Origin: Pseudoscleropodium purum
Taxonomy: Eukaryota; Streptophyta; Bryopsida; Hypnales; Brachytheciaceae
DNA length: 64,000 nt
Assembly: GCA_963969395.1 (NCBI GenBank)
Contig: OZ017797.1
Location: 34,472,001-34,536,000, forward strand
Direction: 5' to 3'
The notes beneath the pieces were generated by a model. That model did no database searches. It saw nothing but the letters and a program-made list of their open reading frames with translations, and was not told the origin of the DNA. Shown here in pieces: positions 11,294-25,600 of this stretch. How positions within the stretch are numbered: position 1 is the stretch's first letter; each line of letters begins with the position of its first letter. A program made the translations under genes and the position numbers.

Positions 11294-13119
11294 CATGGAA
11301 ATAGTTGAGCTGCTTGTGCAATTTGACAATTTGACAATTTGTTTGTCTTCCTCTGACAGACCCCAACCCCCAAGCCAGAAAAGGTCAAGTCCCTGGTCCA
11401 TGCACATGTAGATAAAGTGCTGATTTTTCTCTTGAGGCGTGAATCATGAGTGCATATTCCTTCCCTTTTTTGTCAATTGAGGATCTGTCTTGCCTGGAAA
11501 TACGTGGCATCAATGTAAAAGAGGAGCCCAAGAATAGGGTCAAGAAATTATTGCCAGTCAATGCGAAGTGCAACTGGTGGGAGGGAGAAAAAGGCATTCA
11601 GTTGCCTGGAAAGAAAAGGAAATGTGTTCCAAACTCCACTCAAACTCTAGAGCCTGCCACCCTGGCTTGGAGTGCTTGCGTGTATAACTTAATACTAACG
11701 CAATAACGGAATACCCAGTTTGCTTTTATTTTTAATTTTTATTTGCACTGCAAGCGAAGGCCGTGACGACAGATGCCGTTGTCCTGCCACTTGCCACTTG
11801 GAATTGAACGAAAAGATCTGTGCCAGGGTGGACTCGTACTGCCACTTGTCATTGCAGTCCATAGATAGAGGGTCGGATTCAAGGCGACAGCCTGGTGCAG
11901 GACTACTGCAGGGGAGCCTGGCCTGGCCTGCGCCTGCGCCTGGCGTCCGAAAAGATTCGAAGCAGACGGTGCCTAATATGATGTCCAGGTGAACAAGGCG
12001 CCGGATTGACTTATTTAGAGTCGAACTGAACAAGGGAACAACTGTTGATCGTCTATCCAAACAAACGCGAAGTCTGCATGGAGCCATGGACGGAGCGACA
12101 GCCAGAGACGGAATGCTAGACAAGTGCTCACAATGATAATAATAATAATAGGATATGGATCACAATAGCAAGTAAAGAGGACCAAATTGACCTTCTTTTA
12201 TCTTTTGGAATGATGGGAATGGAAGAGGACAGATGCTCCTTGTCACTTTTCAAAGTAATAAAAGAAGAGAGAGGAAGCTTGTTCTTCTTTCATTTCTTAC
12301 TATTGATATGAGTTTCTTTTAAGAAAGAAAGGGAACCTTCAAAGAGTACAACTTTCCATGGTCTTACTAAAAAAATTTGGAAACAAAAGGGACCCATTTT
12401 GACATTTTGAAAGGGAAAAAGTACAACTCATCATTTGAGGACCCTAAGTCAAAACACATAGGTGGAAAACACAAGACAAGAGCAAGTAGCACCATTAGCA
12501 CTTGGCCTCCAAGGCACACTATAGGCAGCCTCAATAGCTTCGAGTGGGCCCTTGCAACTTTTTGCTCTCCACCGTCACTCTTACAAATGCAACATTCAGA
12601 GCGGCCACTTACAGAATGCATTCAACCATTCAATAGTAGGAAATCCTTTCAGTAATTCAAGGTTGGAGCATGTGTAGAATCTTTGTCCGAATATGACTTT
12701 GCGCAACAATTTTGGAAGTTGAAGCTAATACATAGCCTCCCCCCAAAGCATGGAGGTAGGGTTATAGTTTTAGATGTGGGAGCGAACCGAGAGATAGTGG
12801 GGTCCCTACTCCACTTTTTAGCCTTCATCATGCAAAGGCCCATTCAATTTACTATAACGAGTCAAATTGAACGGGTGATGGTAGCCATGTTCCTAGGTTG
12901 TAAGTTGAGCCTGAATCACAAGACCTTTGTCTTCACAAAACCTGCATTCTTGATGTGCTACAAAATACTTTCATACTAAGTCATGACATCTCTATGTAGT
13001 TCTATGTGTGAGATTAGGTTGCCCACAACGCACTAGAAAAAGTATGTTTTGGAAGACCAAGCTTTGAGACCCATGCCTCATCTAATTTGTCATGTTGTAA
13101 CAAGTCGAGTCTGATATGG
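11294..13119. other. Less AT-rich, possibly low-copy region; no gene recognised
   Basis: Base composition here, especially 11,400-12,130, is more balanced than the surroundings, and several frames of 70-140 codons occur on both strands (for example 11,446-11,706 plus, 11,695-12,123 minus, 12,683-12,979 plus). None resembles a known family and they overlap one another, so none is called as a gene. It may be an untranslated or promoter-like remnant of a host gene. Splice sites could not be assigned. Confidence 0.3.
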
Positions 13120-13797
13120 GTCTTATAATCTAGAGGACCAAGTTGTGTTTTTTGGTTACATAAAATTTTTGCGTAGGTGCGTGTGACTTGAGATTTTTAT
13201 ATTTTTGGCCCAAATTTTAGCAAAAGGTGGAGATAAAAAAATATCTTTGGTATGCACTAAATTTCATGACATTTTGAAATATGAGTCAAAATAAAATTTT
13301 AGAATGTAAATTGTTTATTACAACATTGCAACCATTGGGATTGGCATTTTTCAATTTTGTAATTAAATTCTTAACAATTTAGTATTTTGAATCATTCTCT
13401 ACTATTGTCTATTTACTAGTTTTTTCCTATATGTTGTACAATTCCAAATGATTTAGTATTTCACGCATGTCGAGAACTTGTCTAGAAAAAAGAATCTAAA
13501 GAAGAACCACCATTTTGGACATTTTTTTTGTAGAAAAGTGAGCTTGTGAAGTGTAGCTGCCTTATTTTTTACAGGGCCAAAAAAATGATTTTAGCAAATT
13601 TGAATGCTTATATCTTGTAATCCATGAGGTGGAAGTTTTTGAAATTTTTAACACATGTTTTCAAATTATCATATTCCAAGATCCTATAGTTAAATGTGTT
13701 AAGAAAAGTTTTTTCTCAAAAATTTGTTACTTGTATTGAAAATGGCAATTTTTGAGCATTTTCGGTGAAAACATAGTCATAAAATGTTAGGGGTTAA
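13120..13797. mobile_element. piggyBac-like non-autonomous element, internally deleted copy
   Basis: It is collinear with the copy at 21,716-22,654: the GGACCAA(G/A) start, the TATTACAACATT block, the TTTTTTCCTATATGTTGTA block and the AAAACATAGTCA...TTAGGGGTTAA right end all recur in the same order. It lacks part of the middle and its left TTAACCC end is degenerate, so the left boundary is approximate. No transposase. Confidence 0.5.
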
Positions 13798-15344
13798 AGC
13801 TTTGTTGAATGAAGCATGTTTTGTACTAGTGTGAAGAGTTCTTGTGGTGGCTTTGGACTCATTGTCTTTTGCAATTGAAATAAAGTTTCAATGTTGTTCC
13901 AAACAATAATAATAATCATAGTAGTAAAAGCAATTTTAAAAATCCATTGCAAAAAAATCTTTTATTAATTTCATTTTAAACCTTTGATACAAATGGGACA
14001 ATTTATTTTTTATAAATACAAAAGGGGCAAGCCCAATGCTTCAAAGGAAATTAACACCACCACAAATGAAGGGCTAAGGCCAAGCACTTGAGTACCAAGA
14101 GAGTATCAAATTAATAGCTACTCAACATCTTGAGGCAAATGGAATCATTTCATTCTACTAGGAATCAATACAAAACAACAAATCACATCCAAAACAATTA
14201 CAAGAAGACAAAACCCTTTGAAAAAAATCTCAACTCAAACTAATCACTTCTAAATTTGGTTCACTTTGTAACTAAATTTGAATGGAATTTCTTTCTATTT
14301 AAAAAAAAATTCAAATCTTTTTAATAAAAAGTTGTAATTTAGTGAATTTTTGATGAAAAATAGAATAAAAAATCATATCAATTATAAATAAAGCTATAAA
14401 AACATTAAAAAAAATTCTATCATAGGGATACATTATAGTATGGAACATCATAGTGTAACCAAATTTCAATATATATAATAATAAATCTTTGTTTTATACA
14501 ACCAATTTTCTAGCATTAATCAAATTTTAGATAAGATTATACTAAATTCAATTTACGACTTTTGTATTTATCAATTTCAAATAATACTATGTCAAAGATG
14601 AGATGGTGCTTGGCATTTATCAAATTAAAAACAACAAATGGTTGTTAAGATTTTTGAAGCAACATGACCGTTCTTTTGAGAATGGTAATCTCCTTGGTTG
14701 ACTCAATTTATGCTTGTATTGATTAGATAATGAAACCAACTTTTGTTAAAGATAGATTTCAACTTTTTACTTCAAAATTATAATCAATGTCACAATACAA
14801 ATTGTTCTTTTATGTAAAAATATCTAATATTGTTATTTTGATTTGATTTGATTGAACTCACTTCAAAATGATGAATAGGAAAAATTAGGGTTTGTAGTGA
14901 AAACCACAATTTCGTTGTATGTCATAGCTTGTTAGCTATATCTGACCCAAATGTATTAGTTATTGACTCTTTTGAACTCTTTGTGACAAACTATCACAAT
15001 GAGCTCAAAAGTCTTTCAAGTAAATTTTTTCTTCTTATTTCTTCTTATTCAATTTTTCTGTTATATTGACAAAATGTGGAAACCCTAATTGATAGCTTGT
15101 AGAAGTTACCCTCTCAAAATGAGTGAGTGGAGGAATCTACGGCCAACAAATGGTGATCTAGGGTCAAGATCATACTAGGAAATTAGAAGGAAAATCCATT
15201 TGTTAAGATTTCAGGACTTGTATGAAAAAATTCCTTAATTTCAAATAATTGCAAGGGGCATGATTTCATCCTTCTTTTCCCTCATGTGTAGAGTGAAGAT
15301 ATGAGTTTGCACATCTTTTTTTAAATTCTATGAGAGGTCTTACA
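13798..15344. other. AT-rich intergenic DNA
   Basis: No gene, RNA or repeat boundary that I can support. Sequence is A/T-rich with scattered homopolymers. Confidence 0.4.
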
Positions 15345-15957
15345 ATAATTTTGAGAATGATCTTCTTTTTAGACAAGATGTTTTAGATTAAGGTTAAAAA
15401 ATAATATTCTTTCAAAAAAAATTGACAAATAAATAAATTTTATTGCACTCCTAAGACTCTAAAATTTGGGGTTTTAGAATATTTTTTTAAGTGTGATTTT
15501 AAAGTAATTGAAAACTGAATTTTGAGACCATTTTTATTAAGCACCCGGTGGCCACTCAATTTTTTGCAACAGTACAAGAACATGTAGAATTGAACCACTC
15601 AAATAATGTTCAGTTGCTACCTCAACAAACAAGAGGGGCATTGATTTTAATAGGACTTTGATTGAAGACAAGTCACCTCCATGTATGTTGTTGACTTGGT
15701 ATTGCAATCTAAACCCTTCTATTGGAGCAAGTTTATCATTCAAGCCCACATCTTTGGAGTTGTCCCTAAAAAGCTACAAATGAAAGAATTATTTATAATG
15801 GAAATGAAAAGGTGTCTTAATTTTATGCATATGAGTATTACAGTTGCTACAATGAATATGGAACTATTCACCAATTTCCTTCTTCCTACAACAAGAAGAT
15901 CATTTCGGGACAAAAAAATATAGCCACTAGGAAAATCATTTTGGGATGGAGGGAGTA
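15345..15957. mobile_element. Stowaway/mariner-type MITE relic
   Basis: The right end reads TTTTGGGATGGAGGGAGTA, the well-known Stowaway terminus (…GGGACGGAGGGAGTA), with TA at its edge. The left end is degenerate, but the AATGATCTTC...GTTTTAGATTAA stretch at 15,357-15,400 matches the left part of a second relic at 28,280. Frames at 15,537-15,923 are incidental. Confidence 0.5.
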
Positions 15958-16609
15958 CTAACTAAGCTATTGATTTCTTAAATGAAACCTCAAACATTTT
16001 TGCCACAAGATTTGGGCTTAACCCCCTAAATGACAAAGCTTTGTTCCTAGCCTTAACTTCTATGTGTCCAATTTATATTCATGTAGGGTGGATTCTTGTA
16101 AAAAAAAACCAAAAAATTAGTAAAGATTACCAAAGCCCGGCAGCTCACACAAAGTAGCTCATTCTAGGCAGCTTGACCTTCCTTGAAGTGGGTCCCTGGG
16201 GCAAACTTTTAGTCTAAAATTCGGTCCTAGAATCACTAAGTAGAGGTAAAAATTAGCCAAATCAATAGGAAACAAGGGAAATAGGAAAAGATAACGAGGC
16301 AAGATAGGTGTGAAAACACAAGAAGGGGGTATAATCCAAGTACGATTATCCATTAGCAAACACAAAGACTAGTAGCAAGCATTCACTTTCTCCATCTTTT
16401 GTATATATAAAGCTAGCACTCTTGCCATCTATAACCACATATGCAAAATGGAAGGAGGAATCCTTGATATGAGAGAAAGAAGAAGTAGAAATTAGGAAGA
16501 GACTTCAACAATCTTAATAGGATTAGGAAGGAAGAAATCCAAAAAATTTGCTCTTGATCATTGAATTAAGATCAGACCATTATAGGGATAACTCAAGTGC
16601 AAGAAGGAA
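15958..16609. other. Intergenic DNA
   Basis: No gene recognised. Contains GA-rich stretches and a short minus-strand frame (16,159-16,365) with no similarity I know. Confidence 0.4.
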
Positions 16610-18655
16610 CACTAGTAGAAAAATCAACATCCAAATTGACAAAAAATTGGTAATTTTTTTTGTTGATTTTTTTGTTAATTAGGACATGTTGATTTGAATA
16701 CTACATAGCAAGAAAATGTTGATTTGGACGTCCAAATTAACACTTACCTATAGTTCATCAACAAAAAAGTGTTGATTTTCACCAAAAAAAATTATGGATT
16801 TTTATCTCATTAATAAAAAATGACTAATGGGGATGAGACATGTGGCACCCACCATGTGGGCAAGCTACCTACACAACCTCGCCACATAGGTAGGGCACCA
16901 TTGGGGTTTGAATGTGGGACCTTCGAGATGAAACCCAAGGTCCTTTACCATTAGGCAACCCACTCTCTTAAGTAATTGTGAAGTTATTAGTTTTGTATTT
17001 AACTAGTTTTTCTTTTTCTTTTTCATTTGCTTTGTAAAGTAAGTAGACTTTGGGGGTTGTTTTGACATAGTAGAGTAAGTTTTTTCTTAAAACTTTCAAC
17101 TAAGGAAAGTTGTGAAATGAAGCTACTTGTCATTTCCAAAAATTAGTTTAGAATTTTGAGTCTCCAATAAAAATTTATGGAAAAAATTCAGAGAGGATGT
17201 TCAAAAATGTCAAAGAAAAATGACCATTCCAACCCCTCTTTGAATTTTGTCCATAACTTTTGAATGGAGACTCAAAATTCTAAACGGATTTTTGTATAGG
17301 AAAGCTAACTTCATTTTCCAACTTTTTTTAGGTAAAAGTTTTGTGAAAAAAATTAGTCTACTATGTCCAAGCGGACACCAAAGTTTGCTGACTTTTAAAA
17401 GCACCAAAATTATTAGGAATCTCAAAAAAATTCTTAAAATATCTCTATTTATAAAAATAAACATTTCAATTTGATTTCTTGAATTGATTTTTACATGAAA
17501 AGCTTTGAAGTATTCTATTTTGATTAATGAGATGGAAATTATGAAGATTTTTAATTTATTGGTAATTGTGGAATTTGTACTCTAAAATAAATTTTGATAT
17601 CTTTTTTGTAACTCAATTTCAAATATTGTTGAAAAGGAAATAATAACAGTGGATCTACATTGTTTATTAAAACATTACAAATTAATCATGATTGGAATTG
17701 ACATATCTAAATTCTAGCTATAACTAAAATTTAAAAACCTTTCAAATTTAAATTATAACAATCCCTTGAAGATGTTAATTCTCTAATCAAAAGTTAAGAA
17801 CCAAATAGAGATAGGTGTTGGAAATTATTTTTTTATAAATTCAATAAACTTTGGAGGTTGTTTTGGTATAGTAGAAGATTTTTTTTGAAAACTTTTTGAA
17901 CTAGAAAAAATTGCCAATTCAAACAAGATTTCATCTCTGAAATTCCATTTGAGGTTTGAAGATTTTACTCAAAAGTTTTGGACAAAGCTCAGAGAGGTTG
18001 GGAAATCATTACTTTTGACATTTTAAAATATCCTCTCTAAATTTTGTCCATAAATTTCAATTAGAGAATTAAAACTTTAAACGGATTCTTGGAGATTAAA
18101 GCTTTCTTGAATTTCCAACTTCTTTAAGTTCAAAGGTTTTTCCAGAAAATTCTTCTACCATGCCAAAACGGCCTCCAAAATCTACTAAATTTAAAAAATA
18201 ATAATTTTCATCACTTCTTTGAATTTTGACCATAATTTTTTATTGAAGAATTGAAATCTCAAACGGATTGTTGGAGATGAAAGTTGGTTCAATTTCACAA
18301 ATTTTTTTAGTTGAATTTTTTTTAAACAAGTTCATTTTTTATGCACAAATGACCTCCAAAGTCTGCTGACTTTAATAGACACCGAATTGTGAATACTAAA
18401 TTGTACAATGAAGATTTCAATAGATTTTAATTCTTAGAAATTATTAGAAATATTCTTAGAGATTCTTAAAGATTCTAAAAGATTTCAAAAGGTTCCAAAA
18501 AATTTCAACAAAAATTTGTTGATTTTGTCACTACACTACCTAAATCAACAAAAAAATGTCATCATTAATAAAAATGTGAAAACAATCATTGCAATACCCA
18601 AATCAACAAAAATATTTTGAGTTTTTGTTGATTTGGATGTCATTTTCTAGTAGTA
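16610..18655. mobile_element. CACTA (EnSpm)-type non-autonomous element
   Basis: The left end begins CACTAGTAGAAAAATCAACA, and the reverse complement of the right end begins (T)ACTACTAGAAAATGACATC, so CACTA-type termini face each other over about 2.05 kb. Flanking triplets GAA and AAA could be a 3-bp target duplication with one change. Words TTGATTTGG and CCAAATCAACA recur near both ends like subterminal repeats. Inside are two hairpin units, each of two inverted arms (about 17,041-17,400 and 17,850-18,190) sharing the ...CATAGTAGA... motif. There is no transposase, and a SINE-like insertion sits at 16.8-17.0 kb. Confidence 0.6.
16822..16975 (-). mobile_element. tRNA-derived SINE (Au-like)
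   Basis: On the minus strand TTGCCTAATGGTAAAGG fits an RNA polymerase III A box, and about 40 bp on CATTCAAACCCC fits a degenerate B box. A GTGGCGAGGTTG-type body follows. Spacing and order match tRNA-related plant SINEs such as Au. The ends are approximate and no target duplication was fixed. It lies inside the CACTA-type element. Confidence 0.5.
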
Positions 18656-19006
18656 AAAGGTGCTTGGGACTTTGAAGTTGAAACTTACCTTGAAATATGT
18701 AGCAAGGGAGGTTGTAAGTGATAAATACATAAGATGAATAGTATAGAAGGTAAAGAGGTAGAGTAGAAAGAAAAGAGAAGAAGAAGAAAGATAGTCACTA
18801 GTTAGGAATAGGAGTGGTTAGAACTCAAAAGATTTGTGCCAATCCAAATATATAAAAATATAAAAAGAGTGACAATTCCTTTCAACATAAGATGATGGGT
18901 GAAGAAGTGTTGGAAGGAAGCCTCAACAACATGATTGAGGAACTCTAATATGAAGTGGGCTATTAAAACCCTCTCTTTCTATTTAAATTGTCTCAATTAA
19001 TGAATG

Positions 19007-19203
19007 CATTAGAAGAGATTCACCAAGTTTGGAGGGCTGTGAGTTCCATGGGGTTTTCAATCTGTCATTTTTTCAATTTTTTTTTTCATTTTAAGAATTC
19101 AAAAAAAAAATTCAAATTTTTTTTTGATAGCCTGGCTTTCTTTAATTGCGGGGAAACAAGCCCTGAAACAACCCTCCCACCCCCCCTAAAAACTCTTCTA
19201 ATG
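19007..19203. mobile_element. CATTAGAAGAG MITE, copy B
   Basis: CATTAGAAGAG at the left and AACTCTTCTAATG at the right are inverted. GGAAACAAGCC and GGAGGG/CCCTCCC blocks are shared with copies A (7.4 kb) and C (47.2 kb). The core is poly-T/A. The 80-codon frame across it is incidental. Confidence 0.65.
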
Positions 19204-21715
19204 TTAAGTAGAGTCAAGGTTAGTAGTTAAATCAAACCATTAGGATATAGAATTAGGTCTAATTTGAAGTAGTAATCTAAAATTAGAAGTCTAGAGGTTT
19301 CCAAAAAGATAAAATACATAGAAAATAGACTGAGAATGAGTAGGATATAAGTGGATGAATTTTAGTAGTTAGATTGGATGAAAATTAGTCAATTTCATCC
19401 AAATTTTTCTTAAAAATTTAGTTAGTGGTAAAAATTTCAAGGGTCAAAGTGGATACAAAAGTTGATTTTGAAATAGAGATCTATAGAAAATAGCGGATGA
19501 AGTTTTGAAGCATAAATTAGCTATCAAATTTCAATTGCCTATAACTTTCACTAGAAAGGTTCAACTCTTAAATGCTTTAGCATTTTAGATAGTCAATCTT
19601 TGCCTCTACAAAGGATCAAATACCAAAATTTGAAATTATAAACCAACATGAGAAGTCTTGAGCCATATATAATTAAGAATGAGATAGAAGGCAAGGTAGA
19701 AACAATAAATTTTGTAGATAATCAAATAGTAGTTTTAGGTCATCATCATAAATTTTAACTTTTAAGGAATATAGAACCAATTTATCCTTAGAAAAGAGTG
19801 GATGAAGTTTACACAATCCTTTCATAGGCTAAACTTCATTTGCCTATAACTTATGTTGGAAAGATCAAATTGACTTGATTCTTACCTTTTAGAAAATAAC
19901 ATAACCTATTCTTTAACTTTGTGGAGATAATAAATAATGTGTTAGTTCTAGGTTTGAAACAATTAGAATAGGAGAACACTGTGGCCAAAGGCATTTGGCT
20001 ATTAAGACTATTTTATACAGTAGGATAGGAATTTTGTAGGTTACTTTTGAAAGTTATGGAATTTAAACATTAGAAAAGATCCATTGCTTGAAAAGTGCAC
20101 TGGACCATGCCTAGGCACCTTTAGGATTGAATTTCTTATAGGATTAATACTTGGTTGTAGTTGTCTATTTATCAAAGGTGGAGAAATAAATGCTCACACC
20201 ACTTTGACTTGAGATGCCACTTTCAACCCCCCTTCACTCACACTTTTTAGATGTCTTCTACAACAACAAATTTTGTCACCTACACTTACAAAAGCACTAA
20301 CAAAGCACATGCATGAATGTATTGAATACATAATGACAAAGATGAGCATAGAAGCAGACTACTCCGATTCTAATTACAATCCATTGAATTTTGCCTAGAT
20401 CAATGCGACCAAAACAACAAAAAATATGAAGTTTTCTAGTAGAGGAAGGATGGCAACAATGGCCATGGAGGCTATTGAGTGTGACACACTACGGCTCTAG
20501 TGTGACTAGTCACTACTATCTGCCATATCTCATCACTCCTACAAAATTCAATACCTATAACATTTTAGTTCTAAAGAGGCTCAGAAACCACACTTTCTTC
20601 TATGTAGCCAATTTTTTAACATTGTCACACCGATAATTGTACTAAAATTTTGTACTTTTACAAAGTTTTATCTTTTCAAAGCCAGTCCTACCTAACACCA
20701 AATTTGCACAGAATTTTATGGCCTTCTATTGGTAGTAAATTCTATAAATTTTTAAATCCAAATTGTGTGTTTCAAAGTTTACATGATCTTATGCTATAGA
20801 AAATCAAATTGACTTTCTATAATGACAAGACAATTATGATTTTAACTCTTTTGTTAAGAGTTGTATAGGGAGGAAGTTTTGGTCTTAATTAGCACTCTAA
20901 AACTGCATCAAACATTTTTTTACTAATCTTTGACTTCAAATGAACTTTCTTTTTTGGGGGGGTGTCAATTTATAATTTTATTAAATTTTGAAGACTCCAA
21001 TTTTACATGAATTGGATGATTTCTAGCATATTTCATCCAAAACTACCTTCTTTAGATGTCAAACTTCATCATAGCCTAACTTCTTTACTTTTTGTTTATT
21101 TTTTTAAATGTAATATGTTTATGAAAACTTCTACAAATTTTCTACAAATATTTAAATCTATATCTATGAATTCAAATATTTTTTAAGGTCTAACTTAAGC
21201 ATTTAACTCACAATTCATCTCTAGAATTTGGAAACTAAGGTGAAAATGGAATAGTGTGTTTAAATATTTGCCTTGGAGTTGAATTCCAATATGGTCTTGT
21301 CATCCTTCACTTGTATCCAAGTCACTTTGAGTAGTCTGTCACATTCTATCTTATTATTAATTTTTGGTTGATAATTTAGTTTTAGTTTTAGTTTTTTTAG
21401 TTTTTTTACTAACTAATTAATTAAAGAAGTTTTTATAAGAAATAGTATTATCAATTAACAATCTAATCTACCTTCTCCTAGATTTGTTTTGTTTTTCTTT
21501 TCTTTCTTCTAGTTTCTTTTGATTTTTTTATGTTTGACTTTTGTAATATTTTTCAATGTTAAAGCCTTAAACAAAATAACACTAATAGCCCATTTAATTG
21601 ACTAAAGGGATTTAAGGCCCCAATTTCCAATTTCTTATCTTATTGGAAACTAATTATCTTTTTGAAGTCAATACTGCCCCTTCTTCTTCATTCTAAAATC
21701 AAAAGGAGTCAAGCC
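19204..21715. other. AT-rich intergenic DNA
   Basis: No gene or repeat boundary that I can support. Long A/T-rich stretches only. Confidence 0.4.
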
Positions 21716-22654
21716 TTAACCCCTACAGGACCAAACTATGTTTTTTGGCAATATAGAAATTTTAGGCAGCTAGGTGTGTGTGATTAGAGATTTCCATGTT
21801 TTTGACCCAAATTTTGATAGAAGGTGTGAATGAGAAATATCTTTCATATACACTAAATTTCAAGACATTTAAAAATATGAGTCAAAAGTTATGGCCTAAT
21901 ATGTAGTTTGTTTCTCAACTCGGGTAGTTCAAGGAGATCTGAAAAAATCAATTTTTTCAAAAATCCAAATTTGAAATTGGTTTTCTAGATTTATATATAC
22001 ACTAAAAGCTTTGAATCATTCCATTTTGATTAATGAGTCAAGAGTTATGAGGTGTTTTTGTTTGCGGGCAGTTATGAATTCTCTACCCCAAAATTAACTT
22101 TGAAGTCTTTTCTTGAACTCGATTTTCAATATTTTTGGAAAAAAAATAAAAACATTAGATGAAGATTGTTTATTACAACATTACAACCATTGGTATTGGC
22201 ATTTTTTTGTTTCCATAAGTAAATTGCTAATAATTTAGTATTTTGAACCATTTTCTACATCTTTCTACTTACTATTTTTTCCTATATGTTGTATAATTTC
22301 AAATGATCTAAAAAATTTCAAGCATGTATCCAACATGCCTTAAAGAATGAATCCAATTAGTTGAAATCATTTTGAATATTTTTTCTTACAAATATGACCT
22401 TGTGAAGTTCAGCTGCCTAGTTTTTCGCAGGGACAAAAAAATGATTTTTGTCACTTCAAATGCTAATATCCTGCAATCTACAGGATGGAAATTTCTGAAA
22501 TTTTTACCACATCGTTTCAAAATAGTGTACTTCAAGATCCTACAGTTACATGTGTCCAAAAATGTTTTTTTTCTAAAATTTGAAACTTGTATGAGAAATG
22601 GCAGTTTTGGAGCATTTTTTGGCAAAAACATAGTCAAGGAACTTTAGGGGTTAA
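21716..22654. mobile_element. piggyBac-like non-autonomous element, copy 2
   Basis: The left end is TTAACCCCTACAGGACC, and the right end reverse-complemented is TTAACCCCTAAAGTTCC. Further in, both ends carry ACTATG. TTAA borders each side. The 939-bp length matches the copy at 3,433. Frames at 22,372-22,647 on both strands are incidental, and no transposase residues were seen. Its 3' third recurs at 39,960-40,147 and in part at 48.5-48.66 kb. Confidence 0.6.
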
Positions 22655-25600
22655 TTTGATAAAAAAAATCTTTGATCTCCTAAATTAAACTCTAAGCCAT
22701 GATTTGCAAACCTCAAATTCTATCAACTCTTGAATCTTCTCTGCAATTTACTTCACTACTACTCCCCTTCTTGTAATTCCAAGTTTCCAACTACTTATTT
22801 TTAATAGCCTTCACTATGCATAGATGTTGGTTTTGCAATTTTTCAAAGTTTACAATCTACTTGCACTTCATAGTTGCTTAGACCTTACAACCATTTAGAT
22901 TCACATTGGCTTAGGCAACAATGACCGACCTAAATATCAATGACCCTTTCGATCCCATTTGATTAGGATACAAGCTTTAGACGTTGTAGTTTCAAAAAAC
23001 ATTAGGAATTGAGGCTAGTTCTTTTAATACTTTAGGGTTATAGATTGGGTTTTTCAAATTCATAGGGGTCAAGGAAATATGGTTTTCAAATATACTAGGA
23101 ATTGTGGACTAGGATTTTTCAATATATTAGATGTTGGAGAGCTACGACTAGTTTTTTTTGGACTAAATAAAAGAAACTAGAAAGTTGTTGTTTTGAATTA
23201 TCTAAATTAGTGGGTTTGTAAACAAAAGTAGGGCATTATGAACTAGTTGTTCTTTTAAACATAAATTGCTATCATTCTATCCTAATAGATAAAAAAGTCA
23301 AGGTTCAAAGTTTTGTTGTATAGTGTGTTGTCTAAGAAAATGTGGCAATAAGAATGACATTGGAGGTTTTGTAAATAAGGAAGTAATGAGCTCATTTTTA
23401 AATACCAAAAATATTTTAGTATGTTACAACATCATGAACAACCAAGTTAGCCACAATAACCATCACAAAAATATAGAATTCCAACCAAGAATTGGGTGTG
23501 GAACTTTGACAAACACAATGCAAGCAATTTGAGGGTCTCCAATAACAACATTGCTAGAATTCATTAGGGTGTTTCTCTAGAATTAGTACCAAGTGGTTAG
23601 TAGAAACAAAACACTTGATAATAAAAAAAGAATGCAAGTTTTGAAGAGACACCAATGTCCTTTAAAATAGGATTGAAAAAACAACTAAATGAGCACAATC
23701 ATTCTAGATATACCAATTTGCAAAGTTGGCCAAATTGGATAAAATCTACTATAATGAACCTTAGAAATGGTTAACAATATAAAGAAAGAAGGCTATTTTG
23801 GGGAGAGAAAGGTTGGACTTTTATACATTTTCCAAATGCCTCTATTTTTCCTTGAATCCCAAGAATTTTCTAGAACTAATCGATTATTACTGAAATAAGT
23901 CAAATTTATAGTTGGACTTATTTCTAACTTTTAGAAAAATCTCTTAATGACAAAAAAAAATTGTGCTATTGGCTTCAAAAAGCCCAAATTTGTCTGAGGG
24001 TGTCCCACACACTCTACTTGTAAATCATTCAAACTTGTAAAAGTCACAAATCACCAAAATAAAGAACTGTAAAAATTCAAGATGATTGAATTTGCACTTT
24101 CAAAGATTTTGACTTGCCTAGACTTCTAGAGTGTCCAAAGAGATTATGGAAGTATGAAAAGATTCTACTTTGGCTTCTTTTGGATGTTATATATTTCTAA
24201 GACTTCAGTCAATGCCTCAAATTTGTTAAAAATCTCTCATAAATAGTTGGTGTTGTTTGTTTGGGTACTTGTCAATGTCTTAGAATGCCTTGAAACTTGT
24301 TGGGGCATGTTATAATTACAAAATATGCTATCCTAATCTTTATTGGAATTCTACTGCAATTTGATGGTTTTCAAAGAATTTATCAAAGCTAGTTTAAGTA
24401 TTTGACCTTCCAAAATTCAAACTTCTCCTAGTGAGAAAAATCTAGAACTTGATAATGGAACTCTAGTGGGTCTTATACACTTAATTTAGACTCATTTTAT
24501 TATTCCTCATTTGTTCCAAGAACTTTTATAATTTATTACTTTCTACAAAATTAGATTATGGAGGAATCTTTGATTAGAGAGTAATTTTGACAAACTACTT
24601 CCTTGTTGGACTATTGGAATGTTTCTACCCTTAAAACACCTCCTGTAGTTTTCAAATGTTCTTTTTTTTGTGTTGCTTGAATTCTTTTATCTACAAGGCT
24701 TACAATTTGACTTCTACCTAAAAATCGGAATGACTAGTATCTCGGGTTTGTGTCTTTTACAAGTGTACCTAAGATTAACGGGTATTTATTCCTATTTAAG
24801 CCAAGATTTGTCAATGGACTTATAGGTTTGGTTGTTGGTAGTAGTTTTAGAAGGTATTCACAAAAAGAATCTACCAACTTTGATTTTTTTTTCTATCTTT
24901 ACGGCATCTGATATTGGAGCTTTTTTTTAGTTACTTTGGGCTTTTATGGACAAAATGTTATATAAATAAGTACTTCACCTATTAGGATTTAACACTCCTT
25001 TTAGTTATTTTGACCTATAATAATTAACAATAAGATGTCAAATAAATAAATAAATTGAGACCAAAGTGACAAATTGGGGGCTATATATAACTTAAAATAT
25101 TAATCCAAATGTAAATTGAATCCTTGTCCACATTGGAGAACAAAATTGATGTCTTCCACATTCTGAAATTTTTAGTATGAAAGTCAATTTCAAATTGGAA
25201 TTTTTGAAAGATCACTTTTTTGGACAAAAAATTGATGTTAAAGCCTTGTTTGGTTGTTGCATGTTTTAACTTGCCCAATTCTTGGAGAAGTCTAAGAACA
25301 AAGCTCACTAAACTGTCATTGTTAACTCTTTCAAAGCATATGTCAAGTATTCAAGAATTTTTTTCTAGCATGAAATTTTTAACACTTAGCTAGTGTTGCT
25401 TTCTAACTATTCTAATTTTAATTATTTTGATAATTAGGCTTATGTGGACAAAGGTGGGTGAAAGTCCAACTTGAACAAGTTGTTTGAAGACAACTTGAGT
25501 GAAGGTGACTAAGGCACAATTAAAACTATAAAATTCAATAAGATTTGGTAACTTGAAGAATTGATGTAGAGTGCTAAGAATTACAATGACAATTAGAAAA

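Noticed and set aside
11136..11411. Frame with poly-Tyr and poly-Asp, and the minus-strand poly-His/Asn frame
   Set aside because: Produced by the (TTA)n/(TGA)n microsatellite.
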